Both the position numbers and the translations under genes were made by a program. From JBMOUD01 sp049319665 (GTDB lineage Bacteria; Pseudomonadota; Gammaproteobacteria; Enterobacterales; Enterobacteriaceae): a DNA stretch of 64,000 nucleotides. The stretch is from the NCBI RefSeq assembly GCF_049319665.1, contig NZ_JBMOUD010000001.1, positions 124,001 to 188,000 of the forward strand. The letters run 5' to 3'. Positions 21,242 to 28,232 of this stretch are shown here, one piece after another; position 1 is the first letter of the stretch, and each line of letters starts with the position of its first letter. The notes under the pieces were generated by a model. That model ran no database searches. It was not told the DNA's origin and saw nothing but the letters and a program-made list of their open reading frames with translations.

Positions 21242-22357
21242 TTAAGAACCAGAATAAATCGACTCATCAAAAACAATCACCGGCTTAATTACTTCGCCAG
21301 AGGCCGAGTCGGCAAAGGCTTTATTAACCTCATTCGGCTGATAAAAACGCATCAATTTATCAACGGGGAATTGCCCCTTCTTATATAGCTCAACCAAGAT
21401 TGGAATTAACACTTTGGGTGAGGCATCGCCTTCTAACACGCCTTTGATAGTTTTCCCTTTCGCCACTAAATCGTGATTAAGGTTTACGCTAATCTCTGCA
21501 TTGCTGACGGCAAGTACCACCATGACGCCGTAAACATCTAAACAGTCGAGTGCTTGGTGACAAACGGCGGGGATCCCTGTCGTATCGATAGCGTAATCGG
21601 CCCCTCCATTGGTAATAGCATAAATAGCATCAACCGGATTCTGCTCTCTACTGTTGATGACATGAGTTGCCCCAAGCCCTTGTGCTAAGGCTAAGCGGTT
21701 AGTGTGAACGTCAACGGCAATGATATGTACGCAGCCTAATATTTTGGCTGCCATAATTGCGCTTAACCCGACAGCACCCGTTCCAAAAACCACAATTGAA
21801 CTGCCAATTTTAGGCTGTAACGTGTTGAATACCGTTCCGCTGCCGGTCATGATCCCACAACCCAAAGGGCCGAGGTAACGCAGGTCAACATCGCTATCAA
21901 CTTTACAGACATTCTTCTCATTGACGACGCAATACGTAGCGAGTGATGATTGACCAAATATCTGAGAAATCTGCTCCCCTGACGTAGTGGTTAGTGCAGT
22001 GAAGCCATCTTCATCTTTACCTGAAAAATTGAGCTTCGCAAAATCAGTACAAGCCGAAGCATTGCCAGTTAAACAGTGTTTACAGTGACCACAGTATGAA
22101 AAACCCAGCACAACATGATCACCAGGTTTAACTGAAGAAACATTTTCGCCAACCTCAACGACAATGCCAGCCCCTTCATGCCCTAGCACCACTGGATAAG
22201 CGACAGGAAGTGTTCCGTTGAGTACGGTAACATCGGTATGGCAAACGCCACATGCCACAATTTTAATTAAAAGCTGATTATTTTTAGGCCTGGATAGCAC
22301 GATATCTTGCAAAGAAAAGTCATCTTTTTTCCGTGATAAAATCGCTTTTATTTCCAT
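21242..22357 (-). CDS. Zinc-dependent alcohol dehydrogenase (aryl/benzyl-alcohol dehydrogenase-like)
   Basis: Medium-chain NAD-dependent alcohol dehydrogenase of 371 aa, oxidising an alcohol to an aldehyde in the cytoplasm. Catalytic zinc ligands are visible in CGVCHTD (Cys39) and GHEGAGIV (His60-Glu61). The structural zinc site has four cysteines (89, 92, 95, 103). A Rossmann motif VFGTGAVGL lies near residue 195. The segment GCGIMTGSGTVFNTL resembles class III-like and aryl-alcohol dehydrogenases rather than formaldehyde-specific enzymes. The ATG has a GAGGGAA ribosome site. A DUF4334 gene lies 105 bases upstream on the same strand and may be co-transcribed. The true substrate is unknown. 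Confidence 0.9.
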   Translation of the reverse strand: MEIKAILSRKKDDFSLQDIVLSRPKNNQLLIKIVACGVCHTDVTVLNGTLPVAYPVVLGHEGAGIVVEVGENVSSVKPGDHVVLGFSYCGHCKHCLTGNASACTDFAKLNFSGKDEDGFTALTTTSGEQISQIFGQSSLATYCVVNEKNVCKVDSDVDLRYLGPLGCGIMTGSGTVFNTLQPKIGSSIVVFGTGAVGLSAIMAAKILGCVHIIAVDVHTNRLALAQGLGATHVINSREQNPVDAIYAITNGGADYAIDTTGIPAVCHQALDCLDVYGVMVVLAVSNAEISVNLNHDLVAKGKTIKGVLEGDASPKVLIPILVELYKKGQFPVDKLMRFYQPNEVNKAFADSASGEVIKPVIVFDESIYSGS

Positions 22358-22462
22358 ATTTCCCTCAATGCTTCAATAGCTATATTCACCCCGCTGCCCT
22401 TAATAGTCATGTTTAGCTTGGAATATAAAGGGCAGTGTTTGCTTTGGTATGAATAATAAAAA

Positions 22463-22957
22463 TTAACGTTTAAATTTCACTGGGAAGTCTTGGGTTCTTT
22501 TCATCCACCAGAAGTAGTACATACCTTGTGGTGCTATCTGCATGCCGCCGCTGGTGGTTTTACCGCTCATACAGCCTAATAGAATGTCACCATTCACTTT
22601 TCTAAAGTTATCGAAAGCAGGTTCACCATCATAAACCATGGTTAACGAGACAACTTCTCGGAATGCCATCATTTTAAGGCAAGCTTCGCCACGCATCGCA
22701 TCTTTATCTGAATGCAGTTCACTTCTGGCATCGTTATATTCAATAAGTGGGATCGCTTCGTCTGCGGAAACAAACCATTTTCCCCACCATTGGGCGATAT
22801 TCATTTTTTTCGCAGAAGGGTGTCCAATGTCGATATTATGACCCTCCCATTTTGCGAGTGATTCATCCACATTTGCCGCAGGTAGTGAATCAAATAATTT
22901 CAATAATTCTTCGTGTGTTGTTTTTTCAATCCTTGCCAGGAAATCTTCAGTTTTCAT
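22463..22957 (-). CDS. GXWXG/DUF4334-type protein of unknown function
   Basis: A 164-aa soluble protein without signal peptide. An N-terminal GXWXG-like part is seen in LFDSLPAANVDESLAKWEG followed by GHPSAKKMNIAQWWGKWF. The C-terminal part has VVSLTMVYDGEPAFDNFRK, then DILLGCMSGK, and ends in aromatic residues (YYFWWMKR), which fits DUF4334. Both halves are recognised from memory of the family pattern, not by a search. The biochemical role is not known to me. It sits upstream of the alcohol dehydrogenase in the same direction and may share its message. The ribosome site is weak (gag, 9 bases before ATG). Confidence 0.75.
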   Translation of the reverse strand: MKTEDFLARIEKTTHEELLKLFDSLPAANVDESLAKWEGHNIDIGHPSAKKMNIAQWWGKWFVSADEAIPLIEYNDARSELHSDKDAMRGEACLKMMAFREVVSLTMVYDGEPAFDNFRKVNGDILLGCMSGKTTSGGMQIAPQGMYYFWWMKRTQDFPVKFKR

Positions 22958-23341
22958 TTTATTTTACTCACTAATAATAGGTAGGTTTGGCTTATCAATA
23001 TCGAATAAGCTCACGGTAGATAACGTCTTTTGATTAATAACTTCAATCATGAACCTACGGGTTATTGTGTTTGAATTCATCAACGCAAAAGATTAGCGTG
23101 CTAATAATATTTTTATGATTAATAACTGGTTTGACATTTATTGCTGTCGATTTTTATTTATTCTTAATCATTTGATTATTAATAATTATTTAATTTATAA
23201 AAGATAAATGATTATTTGTTGTTATATTTTTATTGAGGTACGGTTTCTATAAAAAATAACTAAAATGGGGGATGTGAGGGGAGCGCCACAGATTAACTAT
23301 GTTGAGTAATCTGTGGCTTTAATAACGTAAAATTAAATGTA
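22958..23341. other. AT-rich intergenic region with recurring gattaataa motif
   Basis: No gene is seen. The stretch is strongly AT-rich and should hold the promoter of the DUF4334 gene, reading leftward. A gattaataac motif occurs near 23032 and 23118, and a related gattattaataat near 23173; these could be regulator or H-NS contact points. An imperfect terminator hairpin lies at its right end. Confidence 0.5.
23285..23317. terminator. Hairpin downstream of the Sel1-repeat gene
   Basis: A perfect 10-bp inverted repeat (gccacagatt / aatctgtggc) lies 25 bases past the Sel1-repeat gene stop. The T run is weak on the minus strand, so the terminator role is tentative. Confidence 0.4.
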
Positions 23342-25348
23342 TTAAATCGGTGGTAAAGGTGTTTCACTGCTTTTGATTGGGCGATATTGAGTAACAATAT
23401 CGCGCCCGTCGACTTTACGTTTATCTTGCCAGAGGCTCATACGGCTGCGTAGCGACCCTTCCAATGCCGCCAGCGCTTCTTGCGCCACGCTAGACTCAGG
23501 GTTTAACTCCAAGACAAATTGCATAAATTGCCAGCTGTAATAGCGATTTTTCGATGTTCCAGCACCCTGCATATAAGCCATTCCTAGCGTATAGGCCGCT
23601 TCTGCGCGTTCAGGATGTTCACTATTAGAAACAATGGCTGGCAGCCACTGTTCAACCGCCAAACGCTTATCCTGCTCGGGGCCAAGATCCAGCGCACAAC
23701 TGGCCCGCCAGTAATCGGCTTGAGGATGGCCGCCATCAATCGCACGCAGATACCACTGCATGGCCTGCGCGTAATCAACTTCGCCACCAAACCCTTCACG
23801 CAAGGCATTTGCACAATTGAACATAGCGGGAACTAAACCAGAACGGGCGGCGCTGAGTACACAATCGAGGGCGTTGCTATCGCTATGTAGTGCTTCAGGC
23901 ACATCTTGATACCAAAGATTCCGATAAAAGAAGTACAACTCATGGCTATGCAATGCGCTGCCACGACGCGCCATTTCAACCATCAAGAAATGTGCAGCGT
24001 CAATATCGTCATTGATCGCCATATCATGCGCCAGCGTTAATAGATCCTTTTCGGTGCTCGGCTGGGCGTTTTCTTGATGCATTAAGGACCACGCGCGATC
24101 CATTAAATTTGCGCTTAATTCTGGCTGCTGCGTCAAGCCGTATAGTCCATAGTGAACGGCGGCTGCGGCAAAGGCGGTGAGTAACGCGTTATCGGATTGC
24201 ACAATGGCGCGGGTTAATAATGTCGTTAGTACTGGAAGGCCATCTTGATTGCCGTTTGCTAACACGACCCGTGAGATAAATAGTGAAGATAAATGGCCAG
24301 GCATCGCCTGCGGGGAAACGTTAAATAAATCAGCGTAAAGCGCTAGACCAGCCAGATCGTCGTCTTGCCAATAAGCCACTGCACCGCCTGCTTTATCAAG
24401 CAATTGAATGCGCGTAGTATTTTCTAAAGGTTGGGCAAGCAACTGCTCAAGCTGTTGTTGTAACAGGGCGGCCTGCTCAGATTGTCTATCGGCAACGTCG
24501 TTTTGCAATGCATCAAGCATTGCGGTTGCACGAAATTGATTGCGCTCTTGTTCTGAAAACTCGGCGCACACATGGCTGTCGATAATCGCCTGCTGCTGCT
24601 GAGCGTTGCCTCCCCAATAGGTCGAATGGAATAACAGATAAGATTCCATACTGCCAACATCATTGTGTCGAACTGACGTGGCCATACGTAGCCAATAATC
24701 CAGCGGGTCTTCGTCAGTGCGTCGAGTATGCTGTAATGCTATTGGTAACTGGTGAGGCCAATGGGTCAAAGGCTCTACGCCTATAGCATAGAGATGTTGA
24801 GCACCTTCTTGCCATATCGGGCTATTTTCAATATTGAATTGTTCATGCAAAGGTTTGGGAATATCACCGGCAAAAAGTGCTCGCAACCAATAAGGCTCAC
24901 CAAAGCCGCCGCTTAGGTTCATCAGATGACGAAAGGCATGGGTCGGGCGTGGATGGCGTTCAATGGCAGCTAAAAACGCCATGACAGCATAATCGCAGCA
25001 AAGTTGAGCCCCAAGCCATTGGTGATCGGCGATCTCTTCGCCTGTATGAGATTGGCGTATGACCCACGCCTGTTCATGCCATAACATACCAAGCAATACC
25101 TGAGCATGATAGCTAGTCGGGCATTGAGTCGCCCAATCATCAAGAAGTTGCAGGCGATATTGGGTGCTTTCATTGGCGGCAAAAAGGCTGCCAGGGTGCA
25201 TCAGCAGACCATAATCACTGTGTATCTCTGTTTGGTTTTGCCAGCCGCGCATTTGTGACAACAGCCACTCGTCGAGTTTGATAAAACGGCGGGTCGCCAG
25301 CAGCATTCTGGCTTTACTGAGATTGTCTGGTTGCTCCGGGTGATGCAT
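23342..25348 (-). CDS. Sel1-repeat / DUF4034-like protein
   Basis: A 668-aa protein without signal peptide or membrane segments. The C-terminal third has Sel1/TPR-like repeats, for example AMFNCANALREGFGGEVDY followed by QAMQWYLRAIDGGHPQADY, and AAYTLGMAYMQGAGTSKNR. The N-terminal two thirds are helical with many Trp and Gln residues and resemble DUF4034 proteins, an assignment made from memory. Sel1 proteins usually act as protein-interaction scaffolds; the partner is unknown. It is a single-gene unit with an AT-rich upstream region. Confidence 0.7.
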   Translation of the reverse strand: MHHPEQPDNLSKARMLLATRRFIKLDEWLLSQMRGWQNQTEIHSDYGLLMHPGSLFAANESTQYRLQLLDDWATQCPTSYHAQVLLGMLWHEQAWVIRQSHTGEEIADHQWLGAQLCCDYAVMAFLAAIERHPRPTHAFRHLMNLSGGFGEPYWLRALFAGDIPKPLHEQFNIENSPIWQEGAQHLYAIGVEPLTHWPHQLPIALQHTRRTDEDPLDYWLRMATSVRHNDVGSMESYLLFHSTYWGGNAQQQQAIIDSHVCAEFSEQERNQFRATAMLDALQNDVADRQSEQAALLQQQLEQLLAQPLENTTRIQLLDKAGGAVAYWQDDDLAGLALYADLFNVSPQAMPGHLSSLFISRVVLANGNQDGLPVLTTLLTRAIVQSDNALLTAFAAAAVHYGLYGLTQQPELSANLMDRAWSLMHQENAQPSTEKDLLTLAHDMAINDDIDAAHFLMVEMARRGSALHSHELYFFYRNLWYQDVPEALHSDSNALDCVLSAARSGLVPAMFNCANALREGFGGEVDYAQAMQWYLRAIDGGHPQADYWRASCALDLGPEQDKRLAVEQWLPAIVSNSEHPERAEAAYTLGMAYMQGAGTSKNRYYSWQFMQFVLELNPESSVAQEALAALEGSLRSRMSLWQDKRKVDGRDIVTQYRPIKSSETPLPPI

Positions 25349-25701
25349 GCGATTCCTTACTGGCTGGCTATATAAGATAAGTCTACTTTGCGCCTTGTAG
25401 TCTACTGGATTATGCCGAAATAGGCAGCGAGATTGCTCTCATATGACCACTATTCTTTTTCTGCATTAGTATGCAAAACGTACTATCACTACATTGGTGG
25501 CAGGCGATCGGCTAATTGGTCGTGGTGGCGTTTCTGGTGGCCACTGTAAAGGAGGGGTAATAATCAGACTTATGGAGAGCGGCTTTAAATAACAACTTTA
25601 TTACGTTTTTTTTATTTTATTCACAAATAAAAACTAGGAGTATTCTTATTTATGGGATCGGGTTTGGGAACTAGCAAATAATAATAGGTTAGAAAAAAAA
25701 C
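25349..25701. other. Intergenic region upstream of the Sel1-repeat gene and beyond the micF terminator
   Basis: No convincing gene is seen. It should carry the leftward promoter of the Sel1-repeat gene. A short frame at 25471-25560 on the plus strand encodes a hydrophobic stretch interrupted by one stop codon and could be a degraded coding remnant. The rest is AT-rich. Confidence 0.45.
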
Positions 25702-25787
25702 AAAAAAAAACCGGCCAAAAGGCCGGCTGTTGTTTCCATAAAGTCAGGAATAATAGGGGGTAATTAATAACAAATAATGATGATAGC
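25702..25787 (-). ncRNA. micF: MicF antisense sRNA
   Basis: Read on the minus strand, the RNA begins GCTATCATCATT, the 5' start of E. coli MicF, followed by TTGTTATTAATTACC, which resembles the region that pairs with ompF mRNA. It ends in a strong terminator (ccggcc-tttt-ggccgg and a long T run). It lies upstream of and divergent from ompC, as in E. coli. MicF is an Hfq-dependent repressor of ompF translation. The 5' end is placed 7 bases after a TATACT -10 element. A marbox-like sequence overlaps the -35 position. Confidence 0.9.
25711..25726 (-). terminator. Terminator hairpin of micF
   Basis: Perfect stem ccggcc/ggccgg with a four-base loop and nine T residues on the minus strand. Confidence 0.9.
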
Positions 25788-25794
25788 GAGAGAG

Positions 25795-25838
25795 AGTATA
25801 TAGTGGGTTGTTGAGTGTTGCTTATCACTTAGTGCTAT
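25795..25838 (-). promoter_or_regulatory. micF promoter with candidate marbox
   Basis: On the minus strand the -10 is TATACT (25800-25795). The -35 position (25823-25818) reads aagcaa, far from consensus, which suggests activator dependence. At 25838-25820 lies ATAGCACTAAGTGATAAGC, matching the MarA/SoxS/Rob consensus (AYnGCACnnWnnRYYAAAY) at all but two defined positions. It overlaps the -35, the arrangement of class II activated promoters. In E. coli, micF is a member of the mar/sox/rob regulon. Confidence 0.65.
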
Positions 25839-25931
25839 TGCTACCCATGTGTGGGTATTATTCGGTAAGCTATTTGTGCTTTATTTTTTCATTTCATCAA
25901 ATACGAGAAAGTTCCAGGTGGTATATATTTA

Positions 25932-25951
25932 TTTACATTGATATTTTGCTA
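25932..25951 (+). promoter_or_regulatory. Candidate OmpR-binding box upstream of ompC
   Basis: The sequence tttacattgatattttgc resembles the OmpR C-box TTTACATTTTGAAACA in the ompC promoter of E. coli. It lies ~160 bases before the ompC start in an AT-rich region. Assigned by similarity of the TTTACATT core only. Confidence 0.45.
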
Positions 25952-26107
25952 TGGAATACTCCCGCCAAGTACGTTTTTGAGCACTTTAATTTAATAAGGT
26001 TTTTTCCGGAAAATATGGACGCCTGAACGTGCTTGTATTTTGACTGCATCGGTTTAAGCAGTTCTCGATAATTTAGTAGCAGTTCGACATAACAAGGATA
26101 GATGACA

Positions 26108-27214
26108 ATGAAACTTCGCCTTCTCGCACTCATGGTCCCCGCGCTATTAGCTGCTGGTGCAATCAATGCAGCTGAAATCTACAACAAAGACGGTAATAAA
26201 CTCGATTTGAACGGTAAGATTGATGGTGAGCATTATTTTTCCAGCAATAATGATTCTGACGGCGATCAATCCTATTTGCGTTTTGGCTTTTCTGGCCAGA
26301 CCCAAATTAGTGACCAATTAACAGGTTACGGTCAATGGGAGTACCAAGCTGCGCTAAATACTACCGAATCCCAAGGGACTAAAAATAGCTATACTCGCGT
26401 AGGATTTGCTGGCTTGAAATTTGGCGATTGGGGCTCACTCGATTATGGCCGTAATTATGGCGTAATCTACGATATTGGTGCATGGACTGACGTTCTTCCT
26501 GAGTTTGGTGGCGATACCTACAGCGCAGATAATTTCATGATGCAACGCTCTAGTGGCTTGCTGACTTACCGCAATAATGACTTCTTTGGTATGGTGGAAG
26601 GCCTGAAATTTGCGCTGCAATATCAAGGCAAAAATGGCAGTTCATCTGAAACAAATAATGGCCGTGACGAATTAGGTCAAAATGGTGATGGTTACGGTAT
26701 GTCGGTTTCTTATGATCTGGGTTGGGGCGTGAGTGCTGCGGGTGCATTTAGCAGTTCAAAACGTACTGATAGCCAAAACCGCATGACATACGGTCATGGC
26801 GATCGCGCAAATGCCTATAGCGGCGGCCTGAAATATGACGCAAATAATGTTTATCTGGCAGCGATGTATACTAAAACCTACAACATGACCAATTTCGGTA
26901 CGACAGACAACGGGCATTTTGAAGGCTTTGCTAACGAAGCTGATAACGTTGAACTGGTTGCACAGTATCAGTTCGATTTCGGTCTGCGCCCATCACTGGC
27001 ATTCCTGCAATCTCGCGGCAAAGATATTGAAAACAAATTCGGTAGCCAGGATCTGGTGAAATATATCGATGTTGGTACCAGCTATTACTTCAACAAAAAC
27101 ATGTCTACTTTTGTTGATTATAAAATCAACTTGCTGAAAGAAAATGATTTTACACGCGCTACCGGTATCAACACTGATAACGTAGTTGCCGTTGGTCTGG
27201 TTTACCAGTTCTAA
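26108..27214 (+). CDS. ompC: Outer-membrane general porin OmpC
   Basis: Trimeric 16-strand beta-barrel porin of 368 aa for passive diffusion of small hydrophilic solutes. The signal peptide MKLRLLALMVPALLAAGAIN ends at Ala21, giving a mature start AEIYNKDGNKLDLNGKIDG typical of OmpC/OmpF/PhoE. The protein ends in VGLVYQF with the C-terminal Phe needed for barrel assembly. An ATG at 26102 is in frame, but the AAGGA site is 9 bases from the ATG at 26108 and only 3 from the other. The divergent micF gene upstream supports ompC over ompF or phoE. A clear terminator follows. The rcs genes that flank ompC in E. coli are not here. Confidence 0.9.
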   Translation: MKLRLLALMVPALLAAGAINAAEIYNKDGNKLDLNGKIDGEHYFSSNNDSDGDQSYLRFGFSGQTQISDQLTGYGQWEYQAALNTTESQGTKNSYTRVGFAGLKFGDWGSLDYGRNYGVIYDIGAWTDVLPEFGGDTYSADNFMMQRSSGLLTYRNNDFFGMVEGLKFALQYQGKNGSSSETNNGRDELGQNGDGYGMSVSYDLGWGVSAAGAFSSSKRTDSQNRMTYGHGDRANAYSGGLKYDANNVYLAAMYTKTYNMTNFGTTDNGHFEGFANEADNVELVAQYQFDFGLRPSLAFLQSRGKDIENKFGSQDLVKYIDVGTSYYFNKNMSTFVDYKINLLKENDFTRATGINTDNVVAVGLVYQF

Positions 27215-27231
27215 CTCGGTTGATTAATGAT

Positions 27232-27259
27232 AAACGCAGCTTCGGCTGCGTTTTTTTTT
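27232..27259 (+). terminator. Rho-independent terminator of ompC
   Basis: Stem aacgcagc/gctgcgtt around ttcg followed by nine T residues, 18 bases past the ompC stop. Confidence 0.92.
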
Positions 27260-27307
27260 GGATGTATTTGGTGAGTGGTTTATTCGTTATAAATTCAGGC
27301 TACTCAT

Positions 27308-27335
27308 TAAATAACAGCCTGAAAAATCAGGCTGA
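27308..27335 (-). terminator. Terminator overlapping the stop of the AraC-type gene
   Basis: Inverted repeat cagcctga/tcaggctg around aaaa, with T-rich flanks on both strands. The stop codon of the minus-strand regulator gene lies in the stem. It may act on both strands. Confidence 0.5.
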
Positions 27336-27713
27336 TTTTTGATGTGTCACATGCAAGGGCAGGGCGACTTCCAGTTCAATATGCGGGTTTTGGCGGAACT
27401 CGTGTGGCGTGATGTTAAACCGTTTACGGAACATATAAGTAAAATGCGACTGCGATCCGAAGCCAAAATCCATCGCGATATCAAAAATTGGTGTATCGCT
27501 ACTGCTCAACTGATAAACAGCACTGGCTAAACGACGTTCTCGGATGTATTTTCCGAGCGAAATGCCGGTCGATTCTTTGAAAAGTTTCTGCATATGCCAA
27601 AGAGAATAGCCAGAATAGCTAGCCAGTTCCTCTAGATGGATCACTCGCCCCAAGTGGTTTTCAATCCACTTACTGAGCGCGCAGACTATTGAGAGATGAA
27701 TGTCTTGTGCCAT
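27327..27713 (-). CDS. MarA/SoxS-type small AraC-family transcriptional regulator
   Basis: A 128-aa DNA-binding activator made of an AraC-type domain with two helix-turn-helix units and no ligand domain, as in MarA and SoxS. The first helix region is VIHLEELASYSGYSLWHMQ followed by KLFKESTGISLGKYIRERR; the second is PIFDIAMDFGFGSQSHFTY followed by MFRKRFNITPHEFR. A short variable tail rich in Leu and Val follows. A TATAAT -10 lies upstream at 27749-27744. It is convergent with ompC and only 1.5 kb from micF, which carries a candidate marbox, so a local regulatory link is plausible. Which of MarA, SoxS or RamA it replaces cannot be told from the sequence. Confidence 0.85.
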   Translation of the reverse strand: MAQDIHLSIVCALSKWIENHLGRVIHLEELASYSGYSLWHMQKLFKESTGISLGKYIRERRLASAVYQLSSSDTPIFDIAMDFGFGSQSHFTYMFRKRFNITPHEFRQNPHIELEVALPLHVTHQKSA

Positions 27714-27743
27714 AACCCGTCTATATTCAATTCAGATAGCGTC

Positions 27744-27749
27744 ATTATA
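27744..27749 (-). promoter_or_regulatory. -10 element for the MarA-like gene
   Basis: A perfect TATAAT is present on the minus strand, 31 bases upstream of the start codon. No good -35 is seen at 17 bases, which suggests an activated promoter. Confidence 0.4.
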
Positions 27750-27817
27750 CACAAACTCACAGTGATAACGGTGTCGTACAAAAGCGATCCGCTGGGTTAA
27801 TCTTATCTAAGAATGCT

Positions 27818-27837
27818 AAAAGCACTCGCTTTAGTGC
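27818..27837 (-). terminator. Short terminator after the tandem small ORFs
   Basis: On the minus strand, gcact-aaagcg-agtgc is followed by TTTT. It overlaps the stop codon of the 35-aa ORF. Confidence 0.45.
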
Positions 27838-27938
27838 AATAACACCCAATGAATCAGCCGCGCAATGAGGTCATCGAGTACAACTAACCCGATAGCAACG
27901 GAGACAATCAATATTGTGAATCTTTTTCTGGTAGGCAA
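27831..27938 (-). CDS. Predicted 35-aa single-helix membrane protein (TTG start)
   Basis: A small frame starting at a TTG codon with a GGAG ribosome site 8 bases upstream. The protein has a basic start (MPTRKRF), one hydrophobic segment (TILIVSVAIGLVVLDDLIA) and ends HWVLLH. The frame can be extended upstream to an ATG at 28025 (64 aa), but that start lies inside the 30-aa ORF and has no good ribosome site. I do not recognise a family. It follows another tiny membrane ORF in the same direction and ends at a short terminator, as a bicistronic message would. Confidence 0.45.
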   Translation of the reverse strand: MPTRKRFTILIVSVAIGLVVLDDLIARLIHWVLLH

Positions 27939-27973
27939 CAGTTTGTCTCCGTTGGAAATTGAACCGTTAGTTG

Positions 27974-28066
27974 CTAGCTCCAGGGACCTGTTCCATGCAT
28001 GTTTAAGCTGATAACGCCGATACATACTGCTACAAAAATAACTACAACAATCAATAGCCGTTTCAT
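27974..28066 (-). CDS. Predicted 30-aa hydrophobic small membrane protein
   Basis: A short frame with ATG, a modest ribosome site (aagag, 8 bases upstream) and a hydrophobic helix (LLIVVVIFVAVCIGVISL) after a basic MKR start; it ends in HGTGPWS. The size and layout recall small single-span membrane proteins and some type I toxin peptides, but no family is recognised. It lies 35 bases upstream of the 35-aa ORF on the same strand. No antitoxin-like antisense RNA could be identified. Confidence 0.45.
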   Translation of the reverse strand: MKRLLIVVVIFVAVCIGVISLNMHGTGPWS

Positions 28067-28145
28067 AGTGATTCTCTTCTGAGCTAAATGCTCTGCCTCC
28101 GTTTCCTCTGACTACTACCTAATATGTGATGGTTCTTTTACTGAC

Positions 28146-28191
28146 GCACTGGACTCGACATTCAACAGCACGTTGATGCTAAATCCAGTGC
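28146..28191. repeat. Nested inverted repeat downstream of the FtsI-like gene
   Basis: Outer arms gcactgga/tccagtgc enclose an inner agca/tgct pair. It lies 41 bases past the stop of the penicillin-binding protein gene. No T run follows on the minus strand, so its role as terminator or mRNA end structure is unclear. Confidence 0.45.
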
Positions 28192-28232
28192 AACTTACCT
28201 ATTTTATGCAGTAGAGTCCAGGAACTTAAGGG

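Noticed and set aside
27939..28025. ATG start at 28025 for a 64-aa version of the 35-aa ORF
   Set aside because: It overlaps the 30-aa ORF and has no ribosome site, while the TTG at 27938 has GGAG at good spacing.
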